Position numbers and translations under genes: made by a program
Notes under the pieces: generated by a model
Database searches by the model: none
What the model saw: the letters and a program-made list of their open reading frames with translations, nothing else
Told to the model about the DNA's origin: nothing
DNA from: Psychroflexus planctonicus
Lineage (GTDB): Bacteria > Bacteroidota > Bacteroidia > Flavobacteriales > Flavobacteriaceae
Assembly (NCBI RefSeq): GCF_014640195.1
Contig: NZ_BMGM01000006.1
Span: 124,001-188,000 of the forward strand
Direction: 5' to 3'
Length of the DNA: 64,000 bases
Shown: one piece after another, positions 35,838-43,434 of the stretch
Numbering within the stretch: position 1 is the stretch's first letter
How the letters are laid out: each line of letters begins with the position of its first letter

Positions 35838-37325
35838 ATGAAAAAAATCTTTCTGTTTTACTTTGTATGCCTAATTTCACTTAACAACTTTGCTCAAGAA
35901 ATTAAAGGAAAAATAATTGATAGTGAGCTGCAAGAACCTGTTCCGTTTGTCAACATTCAACTAAGCGAAAACAAAGGGACTATTTCCAATAACGAAGGCA
36001 TTTTTCGATTAAATATTGATGGTTATGAAGCTTCACATTTAGTTACTTTTTCTTCTATGGGATTTGAAGAATTTCAGCTAAGTATTGAAGAACTTCAACA
36101 AATCAATACCATTGTTCTAAAGCCTTCAGACGAGTTGCTTGATCAAGTAGTTGTAACCAACAAGCAATTTACCGCCTTAGAAATTATTCAAAAATTCAAC
36201 GAAAATAGAGTTAAAAATCATCAACTTGGAGAAAACAGATTTCGACTTTTTCATAGAAAACGAAATACATTTATACCAGAACAAATGGTTTTTCAACTCA
36301 AAAAAGCCAGCAACTTAAAAAAGAAAGAGCGTAAACGCATCAACAAATCCTTAGCTGAATTTGATGAAGAAATCTCAGGAAGCCAAAGTCTTGGATTTTA
36401 CGAAAGCTTACGTGATTTATATACCTTAAGTGATACCATTCTGTTTGATCTTAAAAAGAAAATTTACTTGGCCGATTCGGATGCAAAAAACGATGTTGAT
36501 GAATACCAAGAGCAAGCCATTAGAAAGTTGTTTAAAAATTTTGATTCTGAACATACCTTTAAAATTAAAATCGGAATTTTAAAAGTAGCCGATTCTGTTG
36601 AAGTGAACTCTTCAGATGATAACATAAGTGTTGGTAATACTGATGATGAAGACGAACATCAAATAAAACCTGACTTTTCTGTAACAGAATATCCTAAAAT
36701 TGCCTACAGCGAAGAAAATTCAATTCCAGATGTACTTTCAGAAACCAAGTATTTTGATTATGAGCTGCAAGAACCAACTATTGTAAACGGCAGACCGCAA
36801 TACGTCATACACTTTGAACCTGGCAGAAGAAAAGGAAAGCACAAAGGCAGATTATACATCGATCAAGAAGATTTTGCGCTTACGCAGATTGATTATCAAC
36901 TGGCTGAAGGAAAGAAAACAAACAGTGTAAATTTAAAATTTTTAGGTGTAAAATTCAATGGATATAAAGACAGCAACAGCATCCGTTTCAAGAAAACAGA
37001 AAATGGAAATTACATTCCGTATTACGCTAACGCTACCCGAGCAGCTTATGTATTTTTAAGAAGAACATTAACCTTTATTGAAAATAATCCCAATCGAAGT
37101 GAACGTATAAAATTCAAACTCAGATTTATTATTGAAACCAAAAATGAAGTGACAGACGAATGGGTTTTATTAGAACATGAAAATATAGCAGATAAGCCAA
37201 TAACTTCGAATAACTTCAACACTTCCCTAGAAATTGAAACCATCGAAACTTACAGTCCAGAAATCTGGAAAGATTATCCCGTTTTTGAAGCTACAAAAGA
37301 AATGAAGGAGTATCATTTAAAATAG
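35838..37325 (+). CDS. Carboxypeptidase-regulatory-like domain protein
   Basis: A 495-residue exported protein. A signal peptide (residues 1-19, ending NNFAQ) is followed by a CarboxypepD_reg-like beta-sandwich (residues 20-95: IKGKIIDSELQEPVPFVNIQL, GTISNNEGIF, VTFSSMGFE), the domain found at the N-terminus of SusC-type receptors. The rest (about 100-495) is a Bacteroidota-specific region with a DUF-like beta-rich end (LYIDQEDFALTQIDYQL, FLGVKFNGYKDSNSIRFKK). There is no TonB plug or barrel, so it is probably a periplasmic or outer-membrane lipid-free protein of unknown role. Confidence 0.8.
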   Translation: MKKIFLFYFVCLISLNNFAQEIKGKIIDSELQEPVPFVNIQLSENKGTISNNEGIFRLNIDGYEASHLVTFSSMGFEEFQLSIEELQQINTIVLKPSDELLDQVVVTNKQFTALEIIQKFNENRVKNHQLGENRFRLFHRKRNTFIPEQMVFQLKKASNLKKKERKRINKSLAEFDEEISGSQSLGFYESLRDLYTLSDTILFDLKKKIYLADSDAKNDVDEYQEQAIRKLFKNFDSEHTFKIKIGILKVADSVEVNSSDDNISVGNTDDEDEHQIKPDFSVTEYPKIAYSEENSIPDVLSETKYFDYELQEPTIVNGRPQYVIHFEPGRRKGKHKGRLYIDQEDFALTQIDYQLAEGKKTNSVNLKFLGVKFNGYKDSNSIRFKKTENGNYIPYYANATRAAYVFLRRTLTFIENNPNRSERIKFKLRFIIETKNEVTDEWVLLEHENIADKPITSNNFNTSLEIETIETYSPEIWKDYPVFEATKEMKEYHLK

Positions 37326-37380
37326 TATTTATAATGGGTAGTTAAATTACAAATTGGAGATGATGACTTTTAAAACACAG

Positions 37381-37522
37381 CCTTTGCCTTCGGCATTTCC
37401 CTCACAGGGAAATTATTTCTGGTTAAACGTTTCGGTTAATACAAACTTAAATTTTACTTCTTCCCTGGCTTATACTGAGCGAAGTCGAAGTAAGGGAAGA
37501 CTAGAGATGGGTGTATTTTAAT
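37381..37522. repeat. Direct repeat, copy 1
   Basis: This 142-bp stretch is repeated with many substitutions at 37577-37717 (offset 196 bp). Each copy starts CCTTTGCCTTCGGC, contains a TTTCCCT/AGGGAAA hairpin, and ends with a CTTCCCT...AGGGAAG structure enclosing GAGCGAAGTCGAAG, then ACTAGAGATGGGTG. It is not coding. Confidence 0.85.
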
Positions 37523-37576
37523 TTGTACTGAACACATTTTAAACGAAGCTATAATGCTACATATTACTTTAAACAC

Positions 37577-37717
37577 CCTTTGCCTTCGGCATTTCCCTCG
37601 AAGGGAAAATATTTCTAGTTAAACTTTTCAGTTAATTCAAAATCAAATCTATCTTCTTCCCTGGCTTGTACTGAGCGAAGTCGAAGTAAGGGAAGACTAG
37701 AGATGGGTGTATTTTAA
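37577..37717. repeat. Direct repeat, copy 2
   Basis: The second copy of the 141-142-bp repeat. The start and end are almost identical to copy 1; the middle is less similar. Both lie in the 612-bp gap between the carboxypeptidase-like gene and ald. The rest of the gap is AT-rich without a gene. Confidence 0.85.
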
Positions 37718-37821
37718 AAACCTACTACTTCACCAAAACTAAACTGAATAGTACTAATCAACACTAAGATTACTAAATTATCAATAAACAAAAATATTTT
37801 TACTATTAATCTTAACTGAAG

Positions 37822-37877
37822 GGGTGTTTTTAATTTAAAATGTAAAAATTCATTTTACACCCTATATTTAACAGGGT
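37822..37877 (+). promoter_or_regulatory. Overlapping alternative hairpins upstream of ald
   Basis: Three pairings share bases and exclude one another: GGGTGT (37822) with ACACCC (37857), TGTAAAA (37841) with TTTTACA (37853), and ACCCT (37859) with AGGGT (37873). They could form a switch in an RNA leader ending 60 nt before the ald start codon. A weak TAATTTTA box near 37905 may instead place the start of transcription downstream of them. AT-rich DNA makes chance pairings likely. Confidence 0.3.
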
Positions 37878-37937
37878 CAAAACCCATTAAATTGCATATT
37901 ATTTTAATTTTACCCGATAATCATTTAACTACTAGTC

Positions 37938-39032
37938 ATGAAAATAGGGGTTCCTACCGAAATTAAAAACAACGAAAGCAGAGTTTCCATAACTCCTGCC
38001 GGAGTTTATGAACTAACCAAACAAAAACACGAAGTTTTTGTACAAAGCAATGCTGGTTATGCCAGCGGATTCACCAATCAAGATTACCAAAATGCAGGGG
38101 CTAGCATATTAGAAAGCATCGAAGATGTTTACCAAGTAGCCGAAACCATTGTTAAAGTTAAAGAGCCTATTGAAGAAGAATACAGTTTGATTCAAGAAAA
38201 TCAGTTGCTATTCACCTATTTTCACTTTGCTTCTAGTCTACAACTCACCGAAGCCATGCTGAAAGCCAAAGCTACTTGCATTGCTTATGAAACCGTTCAA
38301 GACGAAGATGGAAGTTTGCCTTTGCTCACACCCATGTCGGAAGTAGCTGGACGAATGGCTACCCAACAAGGCGCAAAATTTTTAGAAAAACCCATCAAAG
38401 GAAAAGGTATTTTACTTGGTGGAGTACCAGGTGTTTCACCTGGAAAAGTCTTGGTTTTAGGTGCTGGTGTAGTGGGTGTTCAAGCGGCAAAAATGGCAGC
38501 AGGATTAGGTGCACACGTTACCATTTTAGACATTAACATGAAACGACTTCGCTATGTAAACGATGTGATGCCAAGCCACGTAGTAACGGAATTTTCCAAC
38601 GAATACAACATCCGAAAACACATCAAAACCGCCGATTTAATTATTGGTGCTGTATTAATTGCTGGAGCAAAAGCACCCAAACTAATTACACGCGATATGC
38701 TTAAAGAGATGACACCTGGAACAGTTATGGTAGACGTAGCCGTAGATCAAGGCGGATGTTTTGAAACCACCAAACCAACAACACACGAAAACCCAATCTA
38801 CATCATAGACGATGTAGTGCATTATTGTGTAACCAACATGCCAGGCGCCGTTCCTTACACTTCCACTTTAGCACTTACCAACGTAACTTTTCCTTATGTC
38901 ATGCAACTGGCTAATTTAGGTTGGGAAAAAGCCTGTCAAGAAAACAAAAGCCTTGCAAAAGGTTTAAGCATGGTACAAGGCGATGTAATTTGTCCTGAAG
39001 TGAAAAAAGCTTTCCCAGAATTGCTAAATTAA
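37938..39032 (+). CDS. ald: Alanine dehydrogenase
   Basis: An NAD-dependent L-alanine dehydrogenase of 364 residues, which interconverts alanine with pyruvate and ammonia. The N-terminal substrate domain starts MKIGVPTEIKNNESRVSITP. The NAD-binding Rossmann domain shows VLVLGAGVVGVQAAKMAAGLG (near 172) and the end of strand beta-2 with DINMKRL. Residues typical of the family, GGCFETTKPTTH and HYCVTNMPGAVPYTST, follow. It is monocistronic. It lies 6 nt from structured element B. Preference for alanine over related transhydrogenase partners is inferred from the family. Confidence 0.94.
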   Translation: MKIGVPTEIKNNESRVSITPAGVYELTKQKHEVFVQSNAGYASGFTNQDYQNAGASILESIEDVYQVAETIVKVKEPIEEEYSLIQENQLLFTYFHFASSLQLTEAMLKAKATCIAYETVQDEDGSLPLLTPMSEVAGRMATQQGAKFLEKPIKGKGILLGGVPGVSPGKVLVLGAGVVGVQAAKMAAGLGAHVTILDINMKRLRYVNDVMPSHVVTEFSNEYNIRKHIKTADLIIGAVLIAGAKAPKLITRDMLKEMTPGTVMVDVAVDQGGCFETTKPTTHENPIYIIDDVVHYCVTNMPGAVPYTSTLALTNVTFPYVMQLANLGWEKACQENKSLAKGLSMVQGDVICPEVKKAFPELLN

Positions 39033-39038
39033 TATGAG

Positions 39039-39183
39039 TAGCAGAAACCCGCTATCCATTATAGTTTGGTAGCGCAATGTGAAATTTGGCATTGCATTTT
39101 CAAGGAGCTCATAAAATCGCTCTCGAAAAATGCGCCAAATTAATACCTTGCACAACCAAAGCTGCCATTCCTATCGGGGCTAG
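39039..39183 (-). ncRNA. Structured intergenic element, copy B (unknown family)
   Basis: A 145-nt element read on the minus strand: outer helix TAGC/GCTA (39179-39182 and 39039-39042), inner helix CCCG/CGGG, a conserved loop GATAGGAATG and GGATAG, and a long arm with TTTGGT/ACCAAA, ATTTGGC/GCCAAAT and a GCATTTTTC/GAAAATGC pairing. It starts 6 nt after the ald stop codon. It shares architecture, but not helix sequences, with copies A and C. Confidence 0.6.
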
Positions 39184-39217
39184 GGTTTGTTGAGTAACTT
39201 CAAATAAAATTTTTCAT

Positions 39218-39225
39218 TATATTTG
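39218..39225 (+). promoter_or_regulatory. -7 box of the hypothetical gene at 39229
   Basis: The plus strand reads TATATTTG, an exact TAnnTTTG match, ending 3 nt before the ATG. The predicted start is at or next to the A of the ATG, so the mRNA may be leaderless. Confidence 0.5.
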
Positions 39226-39228
39226 GGT

Positions 39229-39645
39229 ATGAATAAAATAGATTTAAAAATTAAAAAAGAATTCCGATCAGCTAATCAAAAATATTTTAAATATATTGAT
39301 ATAGCTTGGGTTGTTTTAGGTACTTTCATGCTTTTTGATGACGATAAAATGGGATGGTTTTATTTGGGATTAGGTTTGATTCATTATTTATTTCATTCAT
39401 CAATAAATAACGAAATTCATGCAAGCATTCATAACGGAGTTTTTAAAAAAAACACATGGTTTGCTAGTAAAACAGATCTAAAAAAAGCCAAATACGTTAA
39501 AAAATTTGCTGGAGATGTAACCTTTGTTTTTTCAAATAAAGAAACCAGAATAGAAACACAAACACTAGAAGAAGAGAGCATCGAACTATTAGACCAATTT
39601 ATTAATGAAAACGAAATTCCTTGCGAAGTAATTCCCATAAGGTAA
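39229..39645 (+). CDS. Hypothetical membrane-associated protein
   Basis: A 138-residue protein that I do not recognise. Two short hydrophobic stretches lie at about 21-35 and 42-55 (YIDIAWVVLGTFMLF, GWFYLGLGLIHYLF), and the rest is a soluble region with a VTFVFSNKETRIETQT pattern like a small PH- or bPH-type beta domain. The start is the ATG at 39229, immediately behind the -7 box. It is 8 nt upstream of the next hypothetical gene and probably cotranscribed with it. Confidence 0.65.
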   Translation: MNKIDLKIKKEFRSANQKYFKYIDIAWVVLGTFMLFDDDKMGWFYLGLGLIHYLFHSSINNEIHASIHNGVFKKNTWFASKTDLKKAKYVKKFAGDVTFVFSNKETRIETQTLEEESIELLDQFINENEIPCEVIPIR

Positions 39646-39653
39646 AAACGAGC

Positions 39654-40304
39654 ATGAAAAGAAACCGAACTTGGCAAAATCATTTTTTTAACTTCTTATC
39701 CGTAATTTTAGGAGTTTACCTTGCTTTTTTAATCAATGAAAAAGCACAAGAAAAAAAAGAAAGAGCCGAAGTGAATACCTTTCTACAATCCATTGTTACT
39801 GAACTTAAAACCGATATCAATACCTTTGAAAAATATCAAATACCACAAAATGAAAAATTTCAAAATCAACTTGCCGACCTCATCCCACTTTTTCATAAAG
39901 ACAGTACACAGCAACTCAACAAAGAACTTTTTGTAATTCTTGAAATAGATAATTATGTTCCTACTACTGCGGCCTATTCTTCTTTAAAAAGCTCAGGGAA
40001 ATTCAATATGATTCAAAACATTCACTTATTGGAAAAGTTAAGTTCGTATTACGAAAACTACGCCGCAGAAACCGAAGCTAAAAGCGAATATCAAATTGAA
40101 TTTTTTTCTACTTACCTGCTCACATGGTGCATGCAAAATGTCGATTTAGAAAGCTTTGAAATTACCAATACAGACCATTTACAACTGCTCAAAAATTACA
40201 TTATCATTTACCAATCCTTGTTGCAACAAAAAACCAATAGCTTATATCTACTTATTGAACAAGCCAAAGCACTTCAAGAAGAAATTGAGTTAGAAATTAA
40301 TTAA
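39654..40304 (+). CDS. Hypothetical protein with one membrane helix (DUF6090-like)
   Basis: A 217-residue protein. A short basic start is followed by one membrane helix (about 12-27, FLSVILGVYLAFLINE) and a long, mostly helical domain with the N-terminal part KERAEVNTFLQSIVTELKTDI. The layout, an ILGVYLAF helix followed by a charged helix, resembles the Bacteroidota family DUF6090 as I recall it; the family is of unknown function. I chose the ATG at 39654 (MKRNRTW), 8 nt after the previous gene; the frame is open further upstream but overlaps that gene. Confidence 0.65.
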   Translation: MKRNRTWQNHFFNFLSVILGVYLAFLINEKAQEKKERAEVNTFLQSIVTELKTDINTFEKYQIPQNEKFQNQLADLIPLFHKDSTQQLNKELFVILEIDNYVPTTAAYSSLKSSGKFNMIQNIHLLEKLSSYYENYAAETEAKSEYQIEFFSTYLLTWCMQNVDLESFEITNTDHLQLLKNYIIIYQSLLQQKTNSLYLLIEQAKALQEEIELEIN

Positions 40305-40511
40305 TACCTAACTAAAAACGAAGACTTCCTCAATTAAAGCTTATTCATATATTGGGTTTATTTATTTTTGTCAATGATTGTTTCAGCAGGTTAAAATTAA
40401 GTTCAATAAACAATAATTCTATTATTTTGATTTGCACACCTGTGTTCAGAAACCAATTTAGCATCCATACAATAATCAACAAATTTTACAATTGTGATAA
40501 GTAGGCATAAT

Positions 40512-40544
40512 AAACCTCACAGGTTTTAGAAACCTGTGAGGTTT
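40512..40544. repeat. Perfect 15-bp inverted repeat
   Basis: AAACCTCACAGGTTT and its complement are separated by TAG. No T-run follows. The phrase is one I recall from many Bacteroidota intergenic regions; it is probably a dispersed hairpin element. Confidence 0.75.
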
Positions 40545-40555
40545 GCCATTTGTTT

Positions 40556-40750
40556 TCAATTCTGATGTGCATTTCTAAACTGAAAAATCAATACCAAGAT
40601 AACTAGCAAACTTACCGAAAAACCTTTGAGGGATTTCCATTCAAAAGAATCTTGGAATAGTTGCGACCATTCAATTTGGAACGCATGATACAATAAGCTA
40701 GCGAACAATATCAAAATCAAAGCGATGTGTAGTTTTCTAGGTAATTTGAT
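40556..40750 (-). pseudogene. Possible remnant of a two-helix membrane protein gene
   Basis: A 64-codon open frame with no ATG, closed upstream by an in-frame stop. The product would have a hydrophobic start (ALILILFASLLYH), a FQIEWSQLFQDSFEWKSLKG loop and a second helix (FSVSLLVILVLIF), which is a plausible protein rather than random sequence. I infer a truncated gene that lost its 5' part. A short non-ATG gene is the alternative. Confidence 0.35.
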
Positions 40751-41110
40751 CTAAAATTATATTACAAAGCATTTTAAAAGTCAATATGAAAAAATTAATA
40801 TCCCTTCGTTCTCAGCGCCTTTGCGGTAATATATTTTAAACTTGAATCTGCCAACCGTTAAAGCTCAGGAGATTGAGAAAGCAGAAATTCATTTTATTTG
40901 CTTACAAGTGTAAACACAACTTGATAAACAATATTATTTAAACGCCTATTTAAAAACATCATTTCTTTGGTTTTTAAAATTTCGGCAAGTTTGATAAAAT
41001 TGGTAAAGCACAATACACTAATTTTATTTAAACTCCATCGTTCAACATAATGAGTTAGAAGGCTTCATAAAAGCTCATCCCTTCAACAAAACACAATTTT
41101 TTCAAATTCC

Positions 41111-41142
41111 ATTGTGGTATTTCAAAAAGGCTTTTATATTTG
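41111..41142 (+). promoter_or_regulatory. Promoter of the trp operon
   Basis: A -7 box TATATTTG (41135-41142) with ATTG (41111-41114) 20 nt upstream as a -33 box. The predicted start is at about 41146-41148, at the ATG of the leader peptide. This fits the Bacteroidota consensus TTTG-N(19-21)-TAnnTTTG. Confidence 0.7.
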
Positions 41143-41147
41143 CCTAC

Positions 41148-41204
41148 ATGAAAATAACACATAACAATAATTGGTGGTGGAATAAATTACGTCTGAAGTC
41201 GTGA
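41148..41204 (+). CDS. trpL: trp leader peptide
   Basis: An 18-codon ORF encoding MKITHNNNWWWNKLRLKS. Three consecutive Trp codons (41172-41180) lie in a peptide that otherwise has no reason to be Trp-rich. It lies between the promoter and an intrinsic terminator, and upstream of trpE. It acts as the sensor of charged tRNA-Trp, as in enterobacterial trpL. The gene is too short for ordinary ORF finding. The -7 box ends 5 nt before the ATG, so the message may be almost leaderless. Confidence 0.85.
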   Translation: MKITHNNNWWWNKLRLKS

Positions 41205-41258
41205 TCCACATCCCTTTTATATAAACCCAAAAAGGCTTGTCTCACGACAAGCCTTTTT
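41173..41258 (+). promoter_or_regulatory. Transcription attenuator of the trp operon
   Basis: Three mutually exclusive hairpins fit the classical model. Segment 1:2 pairs GTGGA (41177-41181, the Trp codons) with TCCAC (41205-41209), extended by GG/CC. Segment 2:3, the antiterminator, pairs CCTTTT (41213-41218) with AAAAGG (41230-41235). Segment 3:4, the terminator, is a perfect 13-bp stem (41229-41241 and 41246-41258) with a 4-nt loop, followed by a T-run. Ribosome stalling at the Trp codons would free segment 2 to pair with 3. Confidence 0.85.
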
Positions 41259-41275
41259 TTATTTACAACATTGAA

Positions 41276-42679
41276 ATGACAACATTCTCTTTAAAAACCA
41301 CATACAAAAGTTTACTAGCAGACACCATTACGCCAGTAAGTGTGTATTTAAAACTACGCGATGTTTTCCCCAACTCCTTATTGTTAGAAAGTAGCGACTA
41401 CCATGCTAACGATAATAGTTTTTCCTACATCTGTTGCAATCCCATAGCTTCTATACAAGTTAAAAATGAAAAGCTAACCCAAACATTTCCTGATGGAAAT
41501 GTTCAAGTTCAGAAAATCGATAAGCAAACCAATGTTGTAAAATCCATTCAAGATTTTACGCAAATCTTTGAAACCGAACAACTCCCCTTTAAATTCATTC
41601 ACAACGGGTTATTTGGTTTCACAGCTTACGATGCAGTTCGTTATTTTGAAAGTGTAAACATCACCAAACGCAAAAATGGTCTTCAACTTCCCGACCTATA
41701 TTATGCTGTATATCAAAACATCATTGCCATTAATCATTTCAATAATGAAGCTTATGTTTTCAATCACAGTTATAACGGGGAAACAGCGCTAGAACAAATC
41801 GTTCAGCTTATTGCAAACCAACATGTAAACAGTTTCAATTTTAAACTTAAAAACCAAGCATTTTCCAATTTAACTGATGCGGAATACCTTCAAAATGTAG
41901 AAAAAGCCAAGCAGCATTGCCAACGTGGTGATGTGTTTCAATTGGTGCTTTCCAGACGTTTTTCACAAGCTTTTCAGGGAGACGAATTCAATGTCTATCG
42001 TGCTTTAAGAAGTGTGAATCCAAGTCCGTATTTGTTTTATTTCGATTATGGTGATTTCAAGATTTTTGGTAGTTCGCCAGAAGCGCAGTTGGTAATCAAA
42101 GACCAAATGGCAGAAATTCATCCCATTGCAGGAACGTTTAAACGTACTGGAAACGATGAGCAAGATGCCATTGCCGCCAAAGCTTTGGCTGCCGACCCCA
42201 AAGAAAATGCAGAACACGTTATGTTGGTCGATTTAGCAAGAAACGACCTCAGCCGAAATGCAACCAAAGTAAAAGTAGAAACCTACCGCGAAATTCAATA
42301 TTTTTCGCATGTTATCCATTTGGTGAGCAAGGTGGTAGCGCAAAAAAAACCCGAAGTAGCCAGCATGCAATTGGTAGCCGATACTTTTCCAGCGGGAACG
42401 TTAAGTGGAGCCCCAAAACACATGGCGCTGAAACTCATCGAAAAATACGAAAATGTAAACCGAGATGCCTATGGTGGTGCGATAGGCTTCATGGATTTCA
42501 ACGGAAATTTCAACCAAGCCATCATCATCCGAAGCTTTGTAAGCAAAGACAAACATTTACATTACCAAGCCGGTGCCGGAATTGTTTCCAGCTCCAAACC
42601 CGAAGACGAATTACAAGAAGTATATAACAAGCTCGGAGCTTTAACCAAAGCCCTTCAACTCGCAGAACATGTGTATTAA
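41276..42679 (+). CDS. trpE: Anthranilate synthase component I
   Basis: TrpE makes anthranilate from chorismate and the ammonia supplied by TrpG; 467 residues from the ATG at 41276. An in-frame start 13 codons upstream is rejected because it lies inside the terminator hairpin. The chorismate-binding core shows GDVFQLVLSRRFS, FGSSPEAQLVI, PIAGTFKRTG, VMLVDLARNDLSR, and GTLSGAPKHMALKLIE, with the last two lining the active site. It is followed 188 nt later by trpG, and the gap holds structured element C. Confidence 0.97.
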   Translation: MTTFSLKTTYKSLLADTITPVSVYLKLRDVFPNSLLLESSDYHANDNSFSYICCNPIASIQVKNEKLTQTFPDGNVQVQKIDKQTNVVKSIQDFTQIFETEQLPFKFIHNGLFGFTAYDAVRYFESVNITKRKNGLQLPDLYYAVYQNIIAINHFNNEAYVFNHSYNGETALEQIVQLIANQHVNSFNFKLKNQAFSNLTDAEYLQNVEKAKQHCQRGDVFQLVLSRRFSQAFQGDEFNVYRALRSVNPSPYLFYFDYGDFKIFGSSPEAQLVIKDQMAEIHPIAGTFKRTGNDEQDAIAAKALAADPKENAEHVMLVDLARNDLSRNATKVKVETYREIQYFSHVIHLVSKVVAQKKPEVASMQLVADTFPAGTLSGAPKHMALKLIEKYENVNRDAYGGAIGFMDFNGNFNQAIIIRSFVSKDKHLHYQAGAGIVSSSKPEDELQEVYNKLGALTKALQLAEHVY

Positions 42680-42717
42680 AAATCAAAAAAATTGGGGCTG
42701 CCTGTCGAATAAAGTGG

Positions 42718-42837
42718 GCGTTCCTTACCCAAAAAACCAAACTTTAGACTTTGTCTTTTTGGGTAAGTCAGGCTTTCCGCTATATCTTTTAAACCCAAAA
42801 TCCAGGTTTAAAAGGATGCCGCTGCAATCCTTAACGC
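42718..42837 (-). ncRNA. Structured intergenic element, copy C, inside the trp operon
   Basis: Read on the minus strand: outer helix GCGTT/AACGC (42833-42837 and 42718-42722), inner helix AGG/CCT, conserved loop GATTGCAGCG and GGAAAG, and an arm CTTTTAAACC/GGGTTTAAAAG. Where copies A and B have a 5-nt bulge, this copy carries a 12-bp hairpin CTTACCCAAAAA/TTTTTGGGTAAG (42724-42767). It lies 38 nt after the trpE stop codon. Confidence 0.6.
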
Positions 42838-42867
42838 AAAATCCATTTTCAAAATAAAAATTGACCT

Positions 42868-43434
42868 ATGCAACAAATAGCCGTTATCGATAATTATGAT
42901 TCTTTTGTGTACAACCTAGTTCATTATATAGAAGAATTTGCCGCCAAAGTAGATGTTTTCCGAAATGACCAAGTACAAATTGAGCAACTCGAAAAATACG
43001 ATAAAATCCTACTTTCTCCCGGACCAGGAATTCCCGAAGAAGCGGGATTGCTCAAAGACATTATTCGTCACTACGCTGGGAAAACTCCACTACTTGGTGT
43101 TTGTTTAGGACAACAAGCCATCATGGAAGTCTATGGCGGAAAACTACTTAACCTTAAAAAAGTGTATCATGGCGTAGCCACGCAAATTGAGGTGATAGTA
43201 GACGACGAAATCCTATTCAAAGATTTACCAAAGCAGTTGGAAGTTGGTCGTTACCATTCGTGGGTTATCAATCCTGATATTCCAGATTGTTTAGCAATTA
43301 CATCTTATGATGAAAACCAACAAATCATGTCCATTCGCCATCGTGAATTTGATGTAAGAGCTGTGCAATTTCATCCCGAATCGGTTTTAACGCCAGATGG
43401 CAAGAAGATGATTCAGAATTGGGTGGAAAGCTGA
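42868..43434 (+). CDS. trpG: Anthranilate synthase component II (glutamine amidotransferase)
   Basis: A class I glutamine amidotransferase of 188 residues that feeds ammonia to TrpE. The oxyanion strand SPGPGIPEEAG is near residue 50, the catalytic Cys is in GVCLGQQAIME (near 79), and the catalytic His and Glu are in VQFHPESVLTPDG (near 170). It is 433 nt upstream of trpD counting both gaps. In other bacteria it can also serve PabB, but its position here favours tryptophan synthesis. Confidence 0.95.
   Translation: MQQIAVIDNYDSFVYNLVHYIEEFAAKVDVFRNDQVQIEQLEKYDKILLSPGPGIPEEAGLLKDIIRHYAGKTPLLGVCLGQQAIMEVYGGKLLNLKKVYHGVATQIEVIVDDEILFKDLPKQLEVGRYHSWVINPDIPDCLAITSYDENQQIMSIRHREFDVRAVQFHPESVLTPDGKKMIQNWVES

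Larger units (their letters stand above)
40305..41110. other. Gene-free stretch ahead of the trp operon
   Basis: No intact gene. It holds the perfect inverted repeat at 40512-40544, a possible gene remnant at 40556-40750 on the minus strand, and a fragment (40800-40840) of the CTCAGCGCCTTTGCGGT type that also appears in other gaps of this window. It looks like decaying intergenic DNA. Confidence 0.5.

Noticed and set aside
42669-42857. 62-residue ORF on the plus strand between trpE and trpG
   Set aside because: It is a translation of the structured element, starts inside trpE and has no protein-like conservation.
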